Shown piece by piece: positions 13,191 through 20,263 of a stretch of 23,797 nucleotides of DNA. The notes beneath the pieces were generated by a model. It saw nothing but the letters and a program-made list of their open reading frames with translations. It had not been told where the DNA came from and did not search any database. A program made the translations under genes and the position numbers. Source of the DNA: a virus. Numbering within the stretch: the stretch's first letter is position 1; the number at the start of each line of letters is the position of its first letter. The stretch is from IMG/VR virus record IMGVR_UViG_3300012985_000029, positions 1-23,797 of that record. One strand, given 5' to 3'.

Positions 13191-14003
13191 CTAGCCCGTA
13201 ACGACGGTGGTGTTGCCACCGGTGGATATGACGTAGCTGCCGTCAGCAGCAGGTGCTGTGGCGTTGATGTTGTTGAGGATGATGTCCCACGGACCGTCCT
13301 CAATGACGTTCTCGCTCGATCCCTCCACCGTGAAGGTCCCGTCTCCATGATCGGTCACCGTGATGGCGTCGCCGAAGTTCATGAGGTCGAAGAGCTCCTG
13401 CGGGTCGGGCATACGGGGCGCGGTCGAAGCCGTTCCGTAGATGATCGCCTCGAGCTCCGCCAGAACCGACGGAGAGAGGCTGCGAGTGTCGATGATGATG
13501 TGCGCCGTGGGTCGGTACCCAGGCAACTTGACTGGGGTGCAGGCGATGTCGAACTCGAAGCTGACTGGCGCCGTGTCCTTACCGATCGTGTTGCGCTTGC
13601 GCTGCTTGATCGTCGCCATGCAGTTGTAGATCAGGTGGATCTGGTAGCCGAACATGTCGCCAGCCGAGCCACTCCCGATGAGCGTCCGGTAGGACATGCT
13701 GAAGCGCTGAGGCTTCTGGTTGTCGACGTACAGACCGTCCGTGACCTTCGGGATTCCGATGCACGCACCGAACGAATCGGGATACATCATCGAGGTGACC
13801 GAAGCGACGTGGTCTCCCGGCTCGGCGTCTGCCAGGTATACCACGCCGTCTCGGTACAGCATCTCCATGCTGCCCTCGCCGCCCTCGTCAACACTGATGA
13901 GGCCGTTCCAAGGAATCCCGGCTGCGGTGCCGATGTACAACACGCCATGGTCGAGGCCGTGCTGGTAGTAACGACGTGTCGGGTCGTCCCAGGTGATGAG
14001 CAT
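13191..14003 (-). CDS. Second tail tube-like protein, 270 aa, paralogue of the major tail protein
   Basis: It aligns along its length with the product of 14582-15244: ITWDDPTRRYYQHGLDHGVLY versus ITWDALDERWFERGVDHGVLY, then PWNGL versus AWNGL, FSMSYRT versus FGFSWRN, GYQIHLIYN versus GYILNLAYG, GYRPTAHIIIDT versus GFKPTAIVKVDS, and LAELEAIIYG versus LAALEDALYG with APRMPDP versus SPRLPLP. It then has about 65 extra residues (GDAITVTDHGDGTFTVEGS ... TGGNTTVVTG), a small beta-rich domain. AGGAGG precedes the ATG. A minor tube subunit or tube-tip adaptor that carries the following fibre proteins is the working inference. Confidence 0.8.
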   Translation of the reverse strand: MLITWDDPTRRYYQHGLDHGVLYIGTAAGIPWNGLISVDEGGEGSMEMLYRDGVVYLADAEPGDHVASVTSMMYPDSFGACIGIPKVTDGLYVDNQKPQRFSMSYRTLIGSGSAGDMFGYQIHLIYNCMATIKQRKRNTIGKDTAPVSFEFDIACTPVKLPGYRPTAHIIIDTRSLSPSVLAELEAIIYGTASTAPRMPDPQELFDLMNFGDAITVTDHGDGTFTVEGSSENVIEDGPWDIILNNINATAPAADGSYVISTGGNTTVVTG

Positions 14004-14011
14004 CTGGCCTC

Positions 14012-14515
14012 CTAACCGGATGTGTTGAGTAGCTTCTTACGGCGCTCGTTCTCACGGCGCATGTCACTGAGTACCTCACGGGGGTTCCGCTTCTTGGGCG
14101 GCTGCTGCTTGTAGCTCGTGATCTGGATCAGCATCATCAGGCGGCTGAGGTGCCAGTCCTGTGCTTCCCAGTTGATCTTGAGCGCGACCATCCAGAAGTA
14201 GATCAGCTCACTCGTCGTGATCTCCGCGTTGTACTGGGGTGGCCCGTCTTGCGGGACCGACGAGGCGGACTGACTCTCGTTGATGTACTCGGTGAGGGTG
14301 TCCATCTGCTTGGGATCGAGCAGGTACACCATCTCAGGGTTTTCCGGAGACAAAAGCATGCACTGGTAGTAGTCCAGCATCTCCGACGGGCCCTTCTCCC
14401 GACCGGCCATGAAAGCGACCTTGTGTTTTGACTCCCATTTTGACAGAGAACGAAGAGAATGCTCGAACTGGAGCTTGACGATCTTTCCTTCGTTCTCGAC
14501 TTCAAGCTCGAGCAT
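14012..14515 (-). CDS. Tail assembly chaperone, 167 aa
   Basis: The N-terminal half is MLELEVENEGKIVKLQFEHSLRSLSKWESKH, the beta-then-helix opening of siphophage tail assembly chaperones. The centre has SELIYFWMVALKINWEAQDWHLSRLMMLIQ, and the C-terminus ends REVLSDMRRENERRKKLLNTSG, which matches the usual end of the long (frameshifted) form. Here it is all in one frame, so no programmed frameshift is needed. AGAGGAG precedes the ATG. It follows the major tail protein, but four genes separate it from the tape measure it should chaperone. Confidence 0.8.
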   Translation of the reverse strand: MLELEVENEGKIVKLQFEHSLRSLSKWESKHKVAFMAGREKGPSEMLDYYQCMLLSPENPEMVYLLDPKQMDTLTEYINESQSASSVPQDGPPQYNAEITTSELIYFWMVALKINWEAQDWHLSRLMMLIQITSYKQQPPKKRNPREVLSDMRRENERRKKLLNTSG

Positions 14516-14536
14516 CTCTTTCTCCTCTGCAGTGGG

Positions 14537-14577
14537 GCTGTGCCGGGGCTGAGGGTCGAAGTCAACCCCGGCACAGC
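14537..14577 (-). terminator. 12-bp perfect stem-loop after the major tail protein
   Basis: Arms GCTGTGCCGGGG (minus strand, 14577-14566) and CCCCGGCACAGC (14548-14537) pair without mismatch; the 17-nt loop can pair further internally. It starts 5 nt past the major tail protein stop and ends 9 nt before the chaperone ribosome site. No U-run follows. It is either a partial terminator, lowering expression after the abundant tail protein, or a 3' stabilising hairpin. Confidence 0.7.
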
Positions 14578-14581
14578 GTCA

Positions 14582-15244
14582 TCACACGCCGGAACCGAGC
14601 AGCGTGTCGACCTCGTCCGGCAGCGGAAGCCGCGGGCTGGGGCCGGCACCTCGGCCGTACAGAGCGTCCTCGAGAGCCGCGAGACCGGCGGGGTCCACGT
14701 CGGGGTCCGTGCTGTCGACCTTGACGATCGCGGTGGGCTTGAAGCCGGTGACCGCGACGGGGGTCGAGCTGACGGTCCACGAGAACGCCTTGAGCTCCGG
14801 GCTGTCGTTGACGGTGTTGTTGGCCTTCTCCGAGGGAGAGGCCTGCAGGCCGTAGGCCAGGTTGAGGATGTAGCCCGCGTCCTCGTCCTGGGCGTTGCCC
14901 TTGAGGTTCCTCCAGCTGAAGCCGAAGGAGGGACGGGACTGCATGCCGATGAGGGCACCGTTGGCCGTCTTGACCACACCGTCGTGAAGGAGGAACTCCT
15001 CGGGGAAGGTGAAGGCCTCGATGGTGGCGTTGAACTCCTCGGCGGAGAGGAGGTTCACGTACACCATGTTGTCGGCGTACTGCTTGTTGCTCTCCGCGCC
15101 GGCGGGCGACTCGGTGACGGCGGTGAGGCCGTTCCACGCCACTCCGGAGGAGTAGACACCCGCGGTGGGGGTGTAGAGGACGCCGTGGTCGACGCCACGC
15201 TCGAACCAGCGCTCGTCGAGAGCGTCCCAAGTGATCTCGGGCAT
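14582..15244 (-). CDS. Major tail (tube) protein, 220 aa
   Basis: It begins MPEITWDALDERWFERGVDHGVLY and contains VAWNGLTAV, an insertion with Ala/Glu-rich text, and the C-terminal VTGFKPTAIVKVDSTDPD...LAALEDALYG. This is the layout of a family of actinophage and Firmicutes phage tail tube proteins. AAAGGGG precedes the ATG. Codon use is very GC-rich and regular, like the capsid gene, consistent with high expression. It is followed at once by a perfect 12-bp stem-loop. A paralogue lies at 13191-14003. Confidence 0.8.
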   Translation of the reverse strand: MPEITWDALDERWFERGVDHGVLYTPTAGVYSSGVAWNGLTAVTESPAGAESNKQYADNMVYVNLLSAEEFNATIEAFTFPEEFLLHDGVVKTANGALIGMQSRPSFGFSWRNLKGNAQDEDAGYILNLAYGLQASPSEKANNTVNDSPELKAFSWTVSSTPVAVTGFKPTAIVKVDSTDPDVDPAGLAALEDALYGRGAGPSPRLPLPDEVDTLLGSGV

Positions 15245-15261
15245 GATTGCCCCTTTCTGTG

Positions 15262-15570
15262 TCAGAAGAACATCTGGAAGACGAAGTGATTGAGCCCGTT
15301 CGTCCGGAAAGACCGGTCGAAACGAGCGTATTGAAGCCCTTCCACGAGGTCGGGGATCAGACTGTCAGGCGCACGGTCCATGACGGTTACCGTGTATGCC
15401 TTTTTGAGGCTGTGAACTTTGTTATCCGCGTGATTGACCGCCGAGGGCAAGCCTCGTTCGATCATGATGCACGGATACTCCATACCCTCCGTCGGAGGCT
15501 GGATGTAGGCATCTTTGACGCCTTCCAGCCCCTTCAAGAGAGCCTGAAGTTCACTCAGGGGTCGGGCCAC
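15262..15570 (-). CDS. Tail terminator protein, 102 aa, GTG start
   Basis: The motifs CIMIERGLPSA, KAYTVTVMDRAPDS, LQYARFDRSFRTNGLNHFVFQMFF match the tail terminator/neck family that caps the tube (the FDR-x-F..NLNH-x-VF-x-LYF ending is diagnostic by recall). The GTG at 15570 is used because GGAGGTG lies 5 nt upstream and it overlaps the head-closure gene by 20 nt. Length fits the family. Position between head closure and major tail protein is canonical. Confidence 0.75.
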   Translation of the reverse strand: MARPLSELQALLKGLEGVKDAYIQPPTEGMEYPCIMIERGLPSAVNHADNKVHSLKKAYTVTVMDRAPDSLIPDLVEGLQYARFDRSFRTNGLNHFVFQMFF

Positions 15571-15874
15571 GGTACACCTCCCCGATATAGCACACGATGC
15601 GCGGTGGTTCGTCGACGATCGTAGTGATCTGCCAACGAAGTCCCTTGTACGTGACGTATCGGATCATGGAGTTGTCCTGGGGCCCGACGCCCCGAGCAGG
15701 GACGGAGATGCTGGTGGTGGTTCCGTACTCCGGGAGCACAGATCCTTCGCCATTCAGCACCTCCGTCCGCTGCCGCACGGTCCCGAGAACCGGTACCTCT
15801 GTGACAACCTCTTCCCAGATGCCGGGTCGGACTTCCAGCTGCTCGACTAGGCCGAGCTTGCCGGAATACCTCAT
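15551..15874 (-). CDS. Head closure (stopper)-like protein, 107 aa
   Basis: It starts MRYSGKLGLVEQLEVRPGIWEEVV and has the beta-barrel-like pattern GTTTSISVPARG, MIRYVTYKGLRWQITTIVDEPPRIVCYIGEVYRG, as in phage head closure proteins (SPP1 gp16/HK97 gp7-type position). The ATG lies 13 nt after the capsid stop without a strong ribosome site, so it is probably translated by coupling from the capsid gene. Function is assigned mostly by position and beta pattern. Confidence 0.65.
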   Translation of the reverse strand: MRYSGKLGLVEQLEVRPGIWEEVVTEVPVLGTVRQRTEVLNGEGSVLPEYGTTTSISVPARGVGPQDNSMIRYVTYKGLRWQITTIVDEPPRIVCYIGEVYRGPTPE

Positions 15875-15887
15875 GGCGGGCCTGGGA

Positions 15888-17267
15888 TCAGGCCTTGTAG
15901 CGGAAGGTCCAGTTGTCCTTCATGTCGCTGTCGGACTCGAAGTAGTGCGTCGAGTTGGGCTTGGCCTCGATCACGACCTGCTTGTTCGTGTCGGACAGGG
16001 TGATGGTGGAACCACCGACGAGGGTGGAGCCGTCGCTGGCGTTCGTGTAGACGACGCCGGTCTGGGTCGGGACGGTCACCACGTTGGCGGCGACGGTCGG
16101 AGCCGTGATGTCCTCGACGAGGGTCTGCTCGGCCGGGTCGACGCTCATGAAGATCTGCGCGCAGTACGGCAGCGTGAGCGCACCCGAGAGGTAGACCTCG
16201 TACAGGTACTTGTACTGGTTGAAGTCGATGTCGAAGTCGTCGAAGAACGTGAGGTCTCCGCCGCGGTCGGTACCGAAGTTGTAGTCCGCCAGGTCGAGGA
16301 TGATGGCGAGGCAGCCCTCGGGCATCAGCTCGGTGGGGACGCGGACGATCTGCGAGACGTCCATGTCGCCGGCGACCTCGGACAGGTTGCGGTAGATCCG
16401 CTGACCGGTCATGGGGTTGCGCAGCGTCAGGAACTTCGTCGCCATGCGGTACGACAGGAACGCCGTCTTGTTGCCGGAGCCCAGGTAGAACTCCTGCTCC
16501 TCGGTGATCTGGTCGAGGAAGGCGTTGTAGTCGTCGTTGTCCGGGACGGCCGGCATCGGAACGAAGTAGCGCGTGGCGTACAGGTCGTCGTCGTTGAAGA
16601 CGGACCGGATGCCGTTGCCCTCGTTGCCCTGCGGCTCCTGGATCTTGTCCGGGTTGGCGGAGCCGTCGCCCAGGAGGACGGGACGACCGTCACCGAAGAG
16701 GGCCGCGCGAGCGAGCTCCTCGTCCAGCTTGCCGCGCATCTCGACCTTCATCCACGCCACGACGTCGAAGTCGGTGATGTCGATGATGTCCTGACGGTCG
16801 AGCTTCTGGCGCTTGTAGATCCACGCCGGGCCGGTCGTCCGGCGGAACACCGGGAAGACCTCGTCGACCTTCTGGTTGGCCTTGATGTAACCCCGGGCCC
16901 GGGCCTCGTCCGCGGTGATGTCCGCGTACGTGGTCTTGACGCGGGAGAACGGCGAGTGGGAGGTCCCGGCGAGGAACTTCTTCACCCAGTCCTGCCGGCG
17001 GTCGACGAACTGCGGGGTGTTCATCAGCGCACGAGCGTCCGGGAAGAGGACCTCGATGTTGCGGATGCCGTAGTCGTCGGCGTGCATCAGCTCCTTGCCC
17101 TGCGAGGAGCGAACGAGCTCACGCAGCGAGGAGGTGGCGTTGGTGCCGCCCTCGCCCTGCGGGCCCTTCGCGACCTTCAGGATCGCCTGGACGTCGTCGT
17201 GCTTGAGCTCCTTGACGGCGGTGCCCCCGCCTTCCTTCTCGGAGCGGTCGAACTGGTTGCGGCTCAT
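15888..17267 (-). CDS. Nested in-frame major capsid protein, 459 aa
   Basis: Residue 234 of the fusion is Met (MSRNQFDRSEKEGGG) and is preceded by GAAGGGAAC, with 7 nt between AAGGG and ATG. Independent initiation here would make capsid without protease and scaffold helix, in the needed large excess over the full-length fusion. The boundary coincides with the end of the linker/acidic helix, which supports intent. Comparable nested starts are known for lambda C/Nu3. The same residue could alternatively be near the protease cleavage site. Confidence 0.6.
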   Translation of the reverse strand: MSRNQFDRSEKEGGGTAVKELKHDDVQAILKVAKGPQGEGGTNATSSLRELVRSSQGKELMHADDYGIRNIEVLFPDARALMNTPQFVDRRQDWVKKFLAGTSHSPFSRVKTTYADITADEARARGYIKANQKVDEVFPVFRRTTGPAWIYKRQKLDRQDIIDITDFDVVAWMKVEMRGKLDEELARAALFGDGRPVLLGDGSANPDKIQEPQGNEGNGIRSVFNDDDLYATRYFVPMPAVPDNDDYNAFLDQITEEQEFYLGSGNKTAFLSYRMATKFLTLRNPMTGQRIYRNLSEVAGDMDVSQIVRVPTELMPEGCLAIILDLADYNFGTDRGGDLTFFDDFDIDFNQYKYLYEVYLSGALTLPYCAQIFMSVDPAEQTLVEDITAPTVAANVVTVPTQTGVVYTNASDGSTLVGGSTITLSDTNKQVVIEAKPNSTHYFESDSDMKDNWTFRYKA

Positions 17268-17966
17268 GTTGGTTCCCTTCGTGGAGTCGGAGTGGGTGAG
17301 CTGCGGCTCCTCGGTGAGGGCCTCGGTGACTGCCTCCTTGACGATGTCGTCGATGTAGGCGTTGACTGCGGTGACCTGGTCCTCGGAGAGGGTGTCCAGG
17401 ACCTGCGCGACGGTGGTGTCGCCCTCTTCCGGCTTGTCCGGGTCGGGCTTGTCCTCGGCCGGCTTGTCGTCCGGCTTCGGCTCCTCCTTGGGCTTGTCAC
17501 CCTCGGAGTCGGCGTGCTTGATCTCGCCACCGACGATCATCATCTCGTCGTCGTCCATGTTGCCGTGGGCGAGGACGTTGTAGATGGACGCGCCGGAGTT
17601 GGCGCCAGCGAGAACCAGGCTGGTCTCCTGGATGACTCCGTCGTGGACCAGGGCCTCGTTGTTGCCGATGCGCTCGTCCAGGTCCTTGGCCCAGATCGAG
17701 TACTTGTCGAGATCCCCGTGCTGCACGGCGGCCCTGGCGTCGTTCGCCTTGGTCGAACCGTTCAGGTACGAGTCACCCCAGACGCCGTCCTCCTTCATGG
17801 AGAGGATCGTGTAGCCGAGGACCTGGCTGACGTCGTTGTGCTGGTGCTGGTACACCAGCGGGACCTTCTTGCCGTCCTGGTGCTTGAAGGCACCCGGCAT
17901 GATGGTACGTCCGTCCGTGCACTTGATGCCGAAGCGGGTGACGTACCCAGAGAAATCCGGTTCCAT
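15888..17966 (-). CDS. Head maturation protease-major capsid fusion, 692 aa
   Basis: Residues 1-130 are a prohead protease (U35-like): KKVPLVYQHQHN (His 41 or 43), DLDKYSIWA (Ser 90) and QETSLVLAGANSGA. Residues 150-185 are a charged Lys/Pro/Asp linker, 186-220 an acidic helix (scaffold-like delta domain), and 234 onward the HK97-fold capsid (e.g. NTPQFVDRRQDWVKKFLAG; VDEVFPVFRRTTGPAWIYKRQ; DITDFDVVAWMKVEMRGKLDEELARAALFGDGR). The last about 75 residues form an extra beta-rich domain. AAGGAGG lies 5 nt before the first ATG. The capsid part has very uniform GC-ending codons. An internal start lies at residue 234. Confidence 0.9.
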   Translation of the reverse strand: MEPDFSGYVTRFGIKCTDGRTIMPGAFKHQDGKKVPLVYQHQHNDVSQVLGYTILSMKEDGVWGDSYLNGSTKANDARAAVQHGDLDKYSIWAKDLDERIGNNEALVHDGVIQETSLVLAGANSGASIYNVLAHGNMDDDEMMIVGGEIKHADSEGDKPKEEPKPDDKPAEDKPDPDKPEEGDTTVAQVLDTLSEDQVTAVNAYIDDIVKEAVTEALTEEPQLTHSDSTKGTNMSRNQFDRSEKEGGGTAVKELKHDDVQAILKVAKGPQGEGGTNATSSLRELVRSSQGKELMHADDYGIRNIEVLFPDARALMNTPQFVDRRQDWVKKFLAGTSHSPFSRVKTTYADITADEARARGYIKANQKVDEVFPVFRRTTGPAWIYKRQKLDRQDIIDITDFDVVAWMKVEMRGKLDEELARAALFGDGRPVLLGDGSANPDKIQEPQGNEGNGIRSVFNDDDLYATRYFVPMPAVPDNDDYNAFLDQITEEQEFYLGSGNKTAFLSYRMATKFLTLRNPMTGQRIYRNLSEVAGDMDVSQIVRVPTELMPEGCLAIILDLADYNFGTDRGGDLTFFDDFDIDFNQYKYLYEVYLSGALTLPYCAQIFMSVDPAEQTLVEDITAPTVAANVVTVPTQTGVVYTNASDGSTLVGGSTITLSDTNKQVVIEAKPNSTHYFESDSDMKDNWTFRYKA
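17272..17280 (-). promoter_or_regulatory. Internal ribosome binding site for free capsid
   Basis: Minus strand GAAGGGAAC, inside the protease-capsid reading frame, spaced suitably before ATG at 17267. It decides the nested start described for the 459-aa capsid. Confidence 0.55.
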
Positions 17967-17981
17967 TTTGACCTCCTTCGG

Positions 17982-18464
17982 TCACTTCTTCTTCGGCTCA
18001 GGGATCGAGTCGAGGATTGGGGTCGTGATGTACTTCTTGGCGACACCGTCCGCGACGGACTGCATCGTGTTCTGTGCCGCCTGCTGAAGCACCTTCTTGG
18101 AGGTCGCTGCCAGCCACGACGGATTCTGTGAGAACATCTTGTTGACCTTGGACAACGCCTCGGTTCGCGAGTTGTAGAACTTGAGATCCGCCTCGGACCA
18201 GTTGCTGGCCCCACCACCCTTCGCTTCGGAGGTGAGACGAGCGTAGCGCTGACTCGACGACTCTTCGCCGGTCTTCGCAATGGTGTGGGCCTCCTTGGCC
18301 TTGGCCGTCTCAGTGACCTTCTCACCAGACGACTTTCGTGCCACGGTGTCCTTGGCGATCTGGGCGTCAGTGCGGCGGATGCCCCACCTCATACCCTTGA
18401 TGCCGTGCTGCTTGACCTCGCCGATCTTGGCCTTGGCCTTGAGCAGCCCCAGGTAATCCTTCAT
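17982..18464 (-). CDS. HGIKGMRWG-motif phage head protein, 160 aa
   Basis: The N-terminus contains QHGIKGMRWGIRR at about residues 19-31, a motif (H-G-x-K-G-M-x-W-G-x-R) widespread in phage head-module proteins of Firmicutes and Actinobacteria and of unknown role. The rest is Lys/Ala/Ser-rich and helical (ETAKAKEAHTIAKTGEESSSQRYARL; LSKVNKMFSQNPSWLAATSKK), ending EPKKK. AGGAGG precedes the ATG; the upstream stop is 3 nt away. It lies directly before the protease-capsid fusion. Internal head protein or scaffold helper are possible roles. Confidence 0.75.
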   Translation of the reverse strand: MKDYLGLLKAKAKIGEVKQHGIKGMRWGIRRTDAQIAKDTVARKSSGEKVTETAKAKEAHTIAKTGEESSSQRYARLTSEAKGGGASNWSEADLKFYNSRTEALSKVNKMFSQNPSWLAATSKKVLQQAAQNTMQSVADGVAKKYITTPILDSIPEPKKK

Positions 18465-18467
18465 TCG

Positions 18468-18929
18468 TCACCCTCCTCTCATGCTTCGGGCTTCGGTGAT
18501 GGCCTGTTTCAGCTGGGTGACTACGTTGCGGATTGCGGTCTTCAGCTCGTCCACCGACATGTCTGCCGCGGTCTTTGGCTTCGACGCACCCTTCTCCGAC
18601 CCACCGCCTGATCCCTTGCGGAGGTTCTTGATCGACTGCTTGTGCTTGTCGTAGTACTCCTTGGACTGTTGCTGGTCCTTGAGTTTCTCGGCCTGGGTGG
18701 GCTTGTGATCGGCCTCCTTCTTCGCCGCCGCTTGCTTCTCGTGGAGAAGGTCACGAAGACGACTGAGCTTGGCCTGGATCTGAGCTACCTTGGCGTTGGC
18801 CGCCTGCACCTGATGGGCTGACGGCTTGTGCGCTACGGGCTTTCCACCCGAGCCGGGCTTACGACCCTTGAGATGCTTCGTGCGCTCGTAGTAGTCGTGC
18901 GCCTTCTGCGAGTCGTAGACCTTAGGCAT
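18468..18929 (-). CDS. Basic coiled-coil head-module protein, 153 aa
   Basis: It begins MPKVYDSQKAHDYYERTKHLKGRKPGSGGKP, a pattern (A-x-x-YYxRTxxLKGRKPG) also met in phage head maturation/minor head proteins. A coiled coil follows at about residues 40-75 (QAANAKVAQIQAKLSRLRDLLHEKQAAAKKE), then a Gly/Lys linker and a C-terminal helix (DELKTAIRNVVTQLKQAITEARSMRGG). It overlaps the portal stop by 8 nt with GGAG before ATG. Location between portal and capsid, with coiled-coil content, suggests a scaffold or internal protein; that is inference. Confidence 0.72.
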   Translation of the reverse strand: MPKVYDSQKAHDYYERTKHLKGRKPGSGGKPVAHKPSAHQVQAANAKVAQIQAKLSRLRDLLHEKQAAAKKEADHKPTQAEKLKDQQQSKEYYDKHKQSIKNLRKGSGGGSEKGASKPKTAADMSVDELKTAIRNVVTQLKQAITEARSMRGG

Positions 18930-20253
18930 CCAGGTCTCCGAGGAGTTCGTCCAGCTGAGTGTTCAGCGCGTCCAGAGGATCGGCTGCACCGTCTTCTCCC
19001 GCGGGCGCGGGTGAGTCCGTGTGCTGCTGGTCTTCCATCGGCATGTTGGGGTTGACCAACTTGTCGGCACCCGGCTGGTTCGACGGTCGGTACCCGATCT
19101 TCGGACGGAACTCGTTGGCCGTGAGAACGGCGTTCCGAATCAGCTTGTCCGCCACCTCGGCCAGCTCGCTGATGGGGATCATCTTCAGCGGGTCGCGGTA
19201 GTATTCGATCGAGTGCTTCTGAGTGACAGCAGTCTTGGTGAGGAACTTCCGCTTGGCCTCGAGCGCGAACGTCTGAGCGACGGGCTCGATGGTGCGGTCG
19301 TAGTAGTTGTTGATGGTGTCTCGGGAGGCCGTGCCGTTCATGATCTCCCGCGTCAGGCCCAGCTCAGACATGACGGCGTTGCCGAGGTACTCGATCTGGT
19401 CGAGCAACTTGTTCTCGATCGGCCGGTTGAGCTGGATGACCTTCTCCGAGATGTCGATGTAGCCGATGCCGAGCTCGTCGTCCTTCAGCTGGGCGCGCAG
19501 TGCATCGCGTCGCTTCGCCGCTTGCGTCTCCCTGGACTCACCGCGAACGGTGTAGGGAAGCTGCAGAATAAGGTCGAGCTTGCCGGATCCGGCTGCCTCG
19601 TCGATCTGGTCGAGGATGCCCAACTTGGTGATGAGCCGCTGAAGCAAGCCGTTGGGCTCGTTCATGACGGTGTAGAACGGATTCTCTACCACCATGACCA
19701 TGTCCTTGGGCAGCGTGAGCTGCTTCGTGATGCCACCGTTGACCGGCTGGCCGTCTTCGTCGACCTCTCGGTCGTCGTACACCATCATCGCGATCTTGCG
19801 CGGGAACCATGAGGCCACCGTGCCGACGCGAAGATCCTTGATGTCGTAGCTCGCGGACACCAACGGGTCCATGGTGCAGTCGATCGGGACCACGCAAGCG
19901 GTACCCTGTTCGAACAGCGTCATGGCGAAGTCAACCTTCAGCGCGAACGCGTTCTGGTCAATGTTGGCATCCAACGTGAAACACCGGTTGAGACCGTCTC
20001 TGACGATCTCGGTGGCCACGTCGTTTTCGTCGAGCTTCGCGTGGTAGAACTCAATCAGCGCGAAGTCCACTGCGAGACGATTGTAGATCGACCCGATGAA
20101 CGACCGATCACTGAAATAACGAGCCGGACTGCTCCGACTGTTCCGAGGGCTCTGCGAGTAACCACCCCCGTAACTGCTGTCCTGCGGAGCGTCACGGAAG
20201 GCATTCCAGCTGTGCTTGAGCTCACTGGTGATTTGCCTCCGGATCCGTCCCAT
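18922..20253 (-). CDS. Portal protein, 443 aa
   Basis: It follows the large terminase and has HK97-type portal features: an N-terminal clip/wing with SIYNRLAVDFALIEFYHAKL, TLFEQGTACVVPIDC, a stem region with VMNEPNGLLQRLITKLGILDQID, and YIDISEKVIQLNRPIENKLLDQIEYLGNAVMSELGLTREIMNG, followed by a helix with TINNYYDRTIEPVAQTFALEAKRKFL. The C-terminal about 45 residues are disordered and Pro/Asp/Gln-rich. AGGAGGTG precedes the ATG and overlaps the terminase stop. It forms the dodecameric DNA gate at one capsid vertex. Confidence 0.88.
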   Translation of the reverse strand: MGRIRRQITSELKHSWNAFRDAPQDSSYGGGYSQSPRNSRSSPARYFSDRSFIGSIYNRLAVDFALIEFYHAKLDENDVATEIVRDGLNRCFTLDANIDQNAFALKVDFAMTLFEQGTACVVPIDCTMDPLVSASYDIKDLRVGTVASWFPRKIAMMVYDDREVDEDGQPVNGGITKQLTLPKDMVMVVENPFYTVMNEPNGLLQRLITKLGILDQIDEAAGSGKLDLILQLPYTVRGESRETQAAKRRDALRAQLKDDELGIGYIDISEKVIQLNRPIENKLLDQIEYLGNAVMSELGLTREIMNGTASRDTINNYYDRTIEPVAQTFALEAKRKFLTKTAVTQKHSIEYYRDPLKMIPISELAEVADKLIRNAVLTANEFRPKIGYRPSNQPGADKLVNPNMPMEDQQHTDSPAPAGEDGAADPLDALNTQLDELLGDLDA

Positions 20254-20263
20254 CTCTCACCTC

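Noticed and set aside
14012-14515. Programmed frameshift in the tail chaperone
   Set aside because: The expected C-terminal end of the long form is already in the same frame, and no second chaperone frame follows.
15597-18131. 844-codon open frame on the plus strand
   Set aside because: Antisense to the capsid fusion and its neighbours; Val/Leu/Asp/Arg-biased text typical of a shadow of a strongly biased gene.
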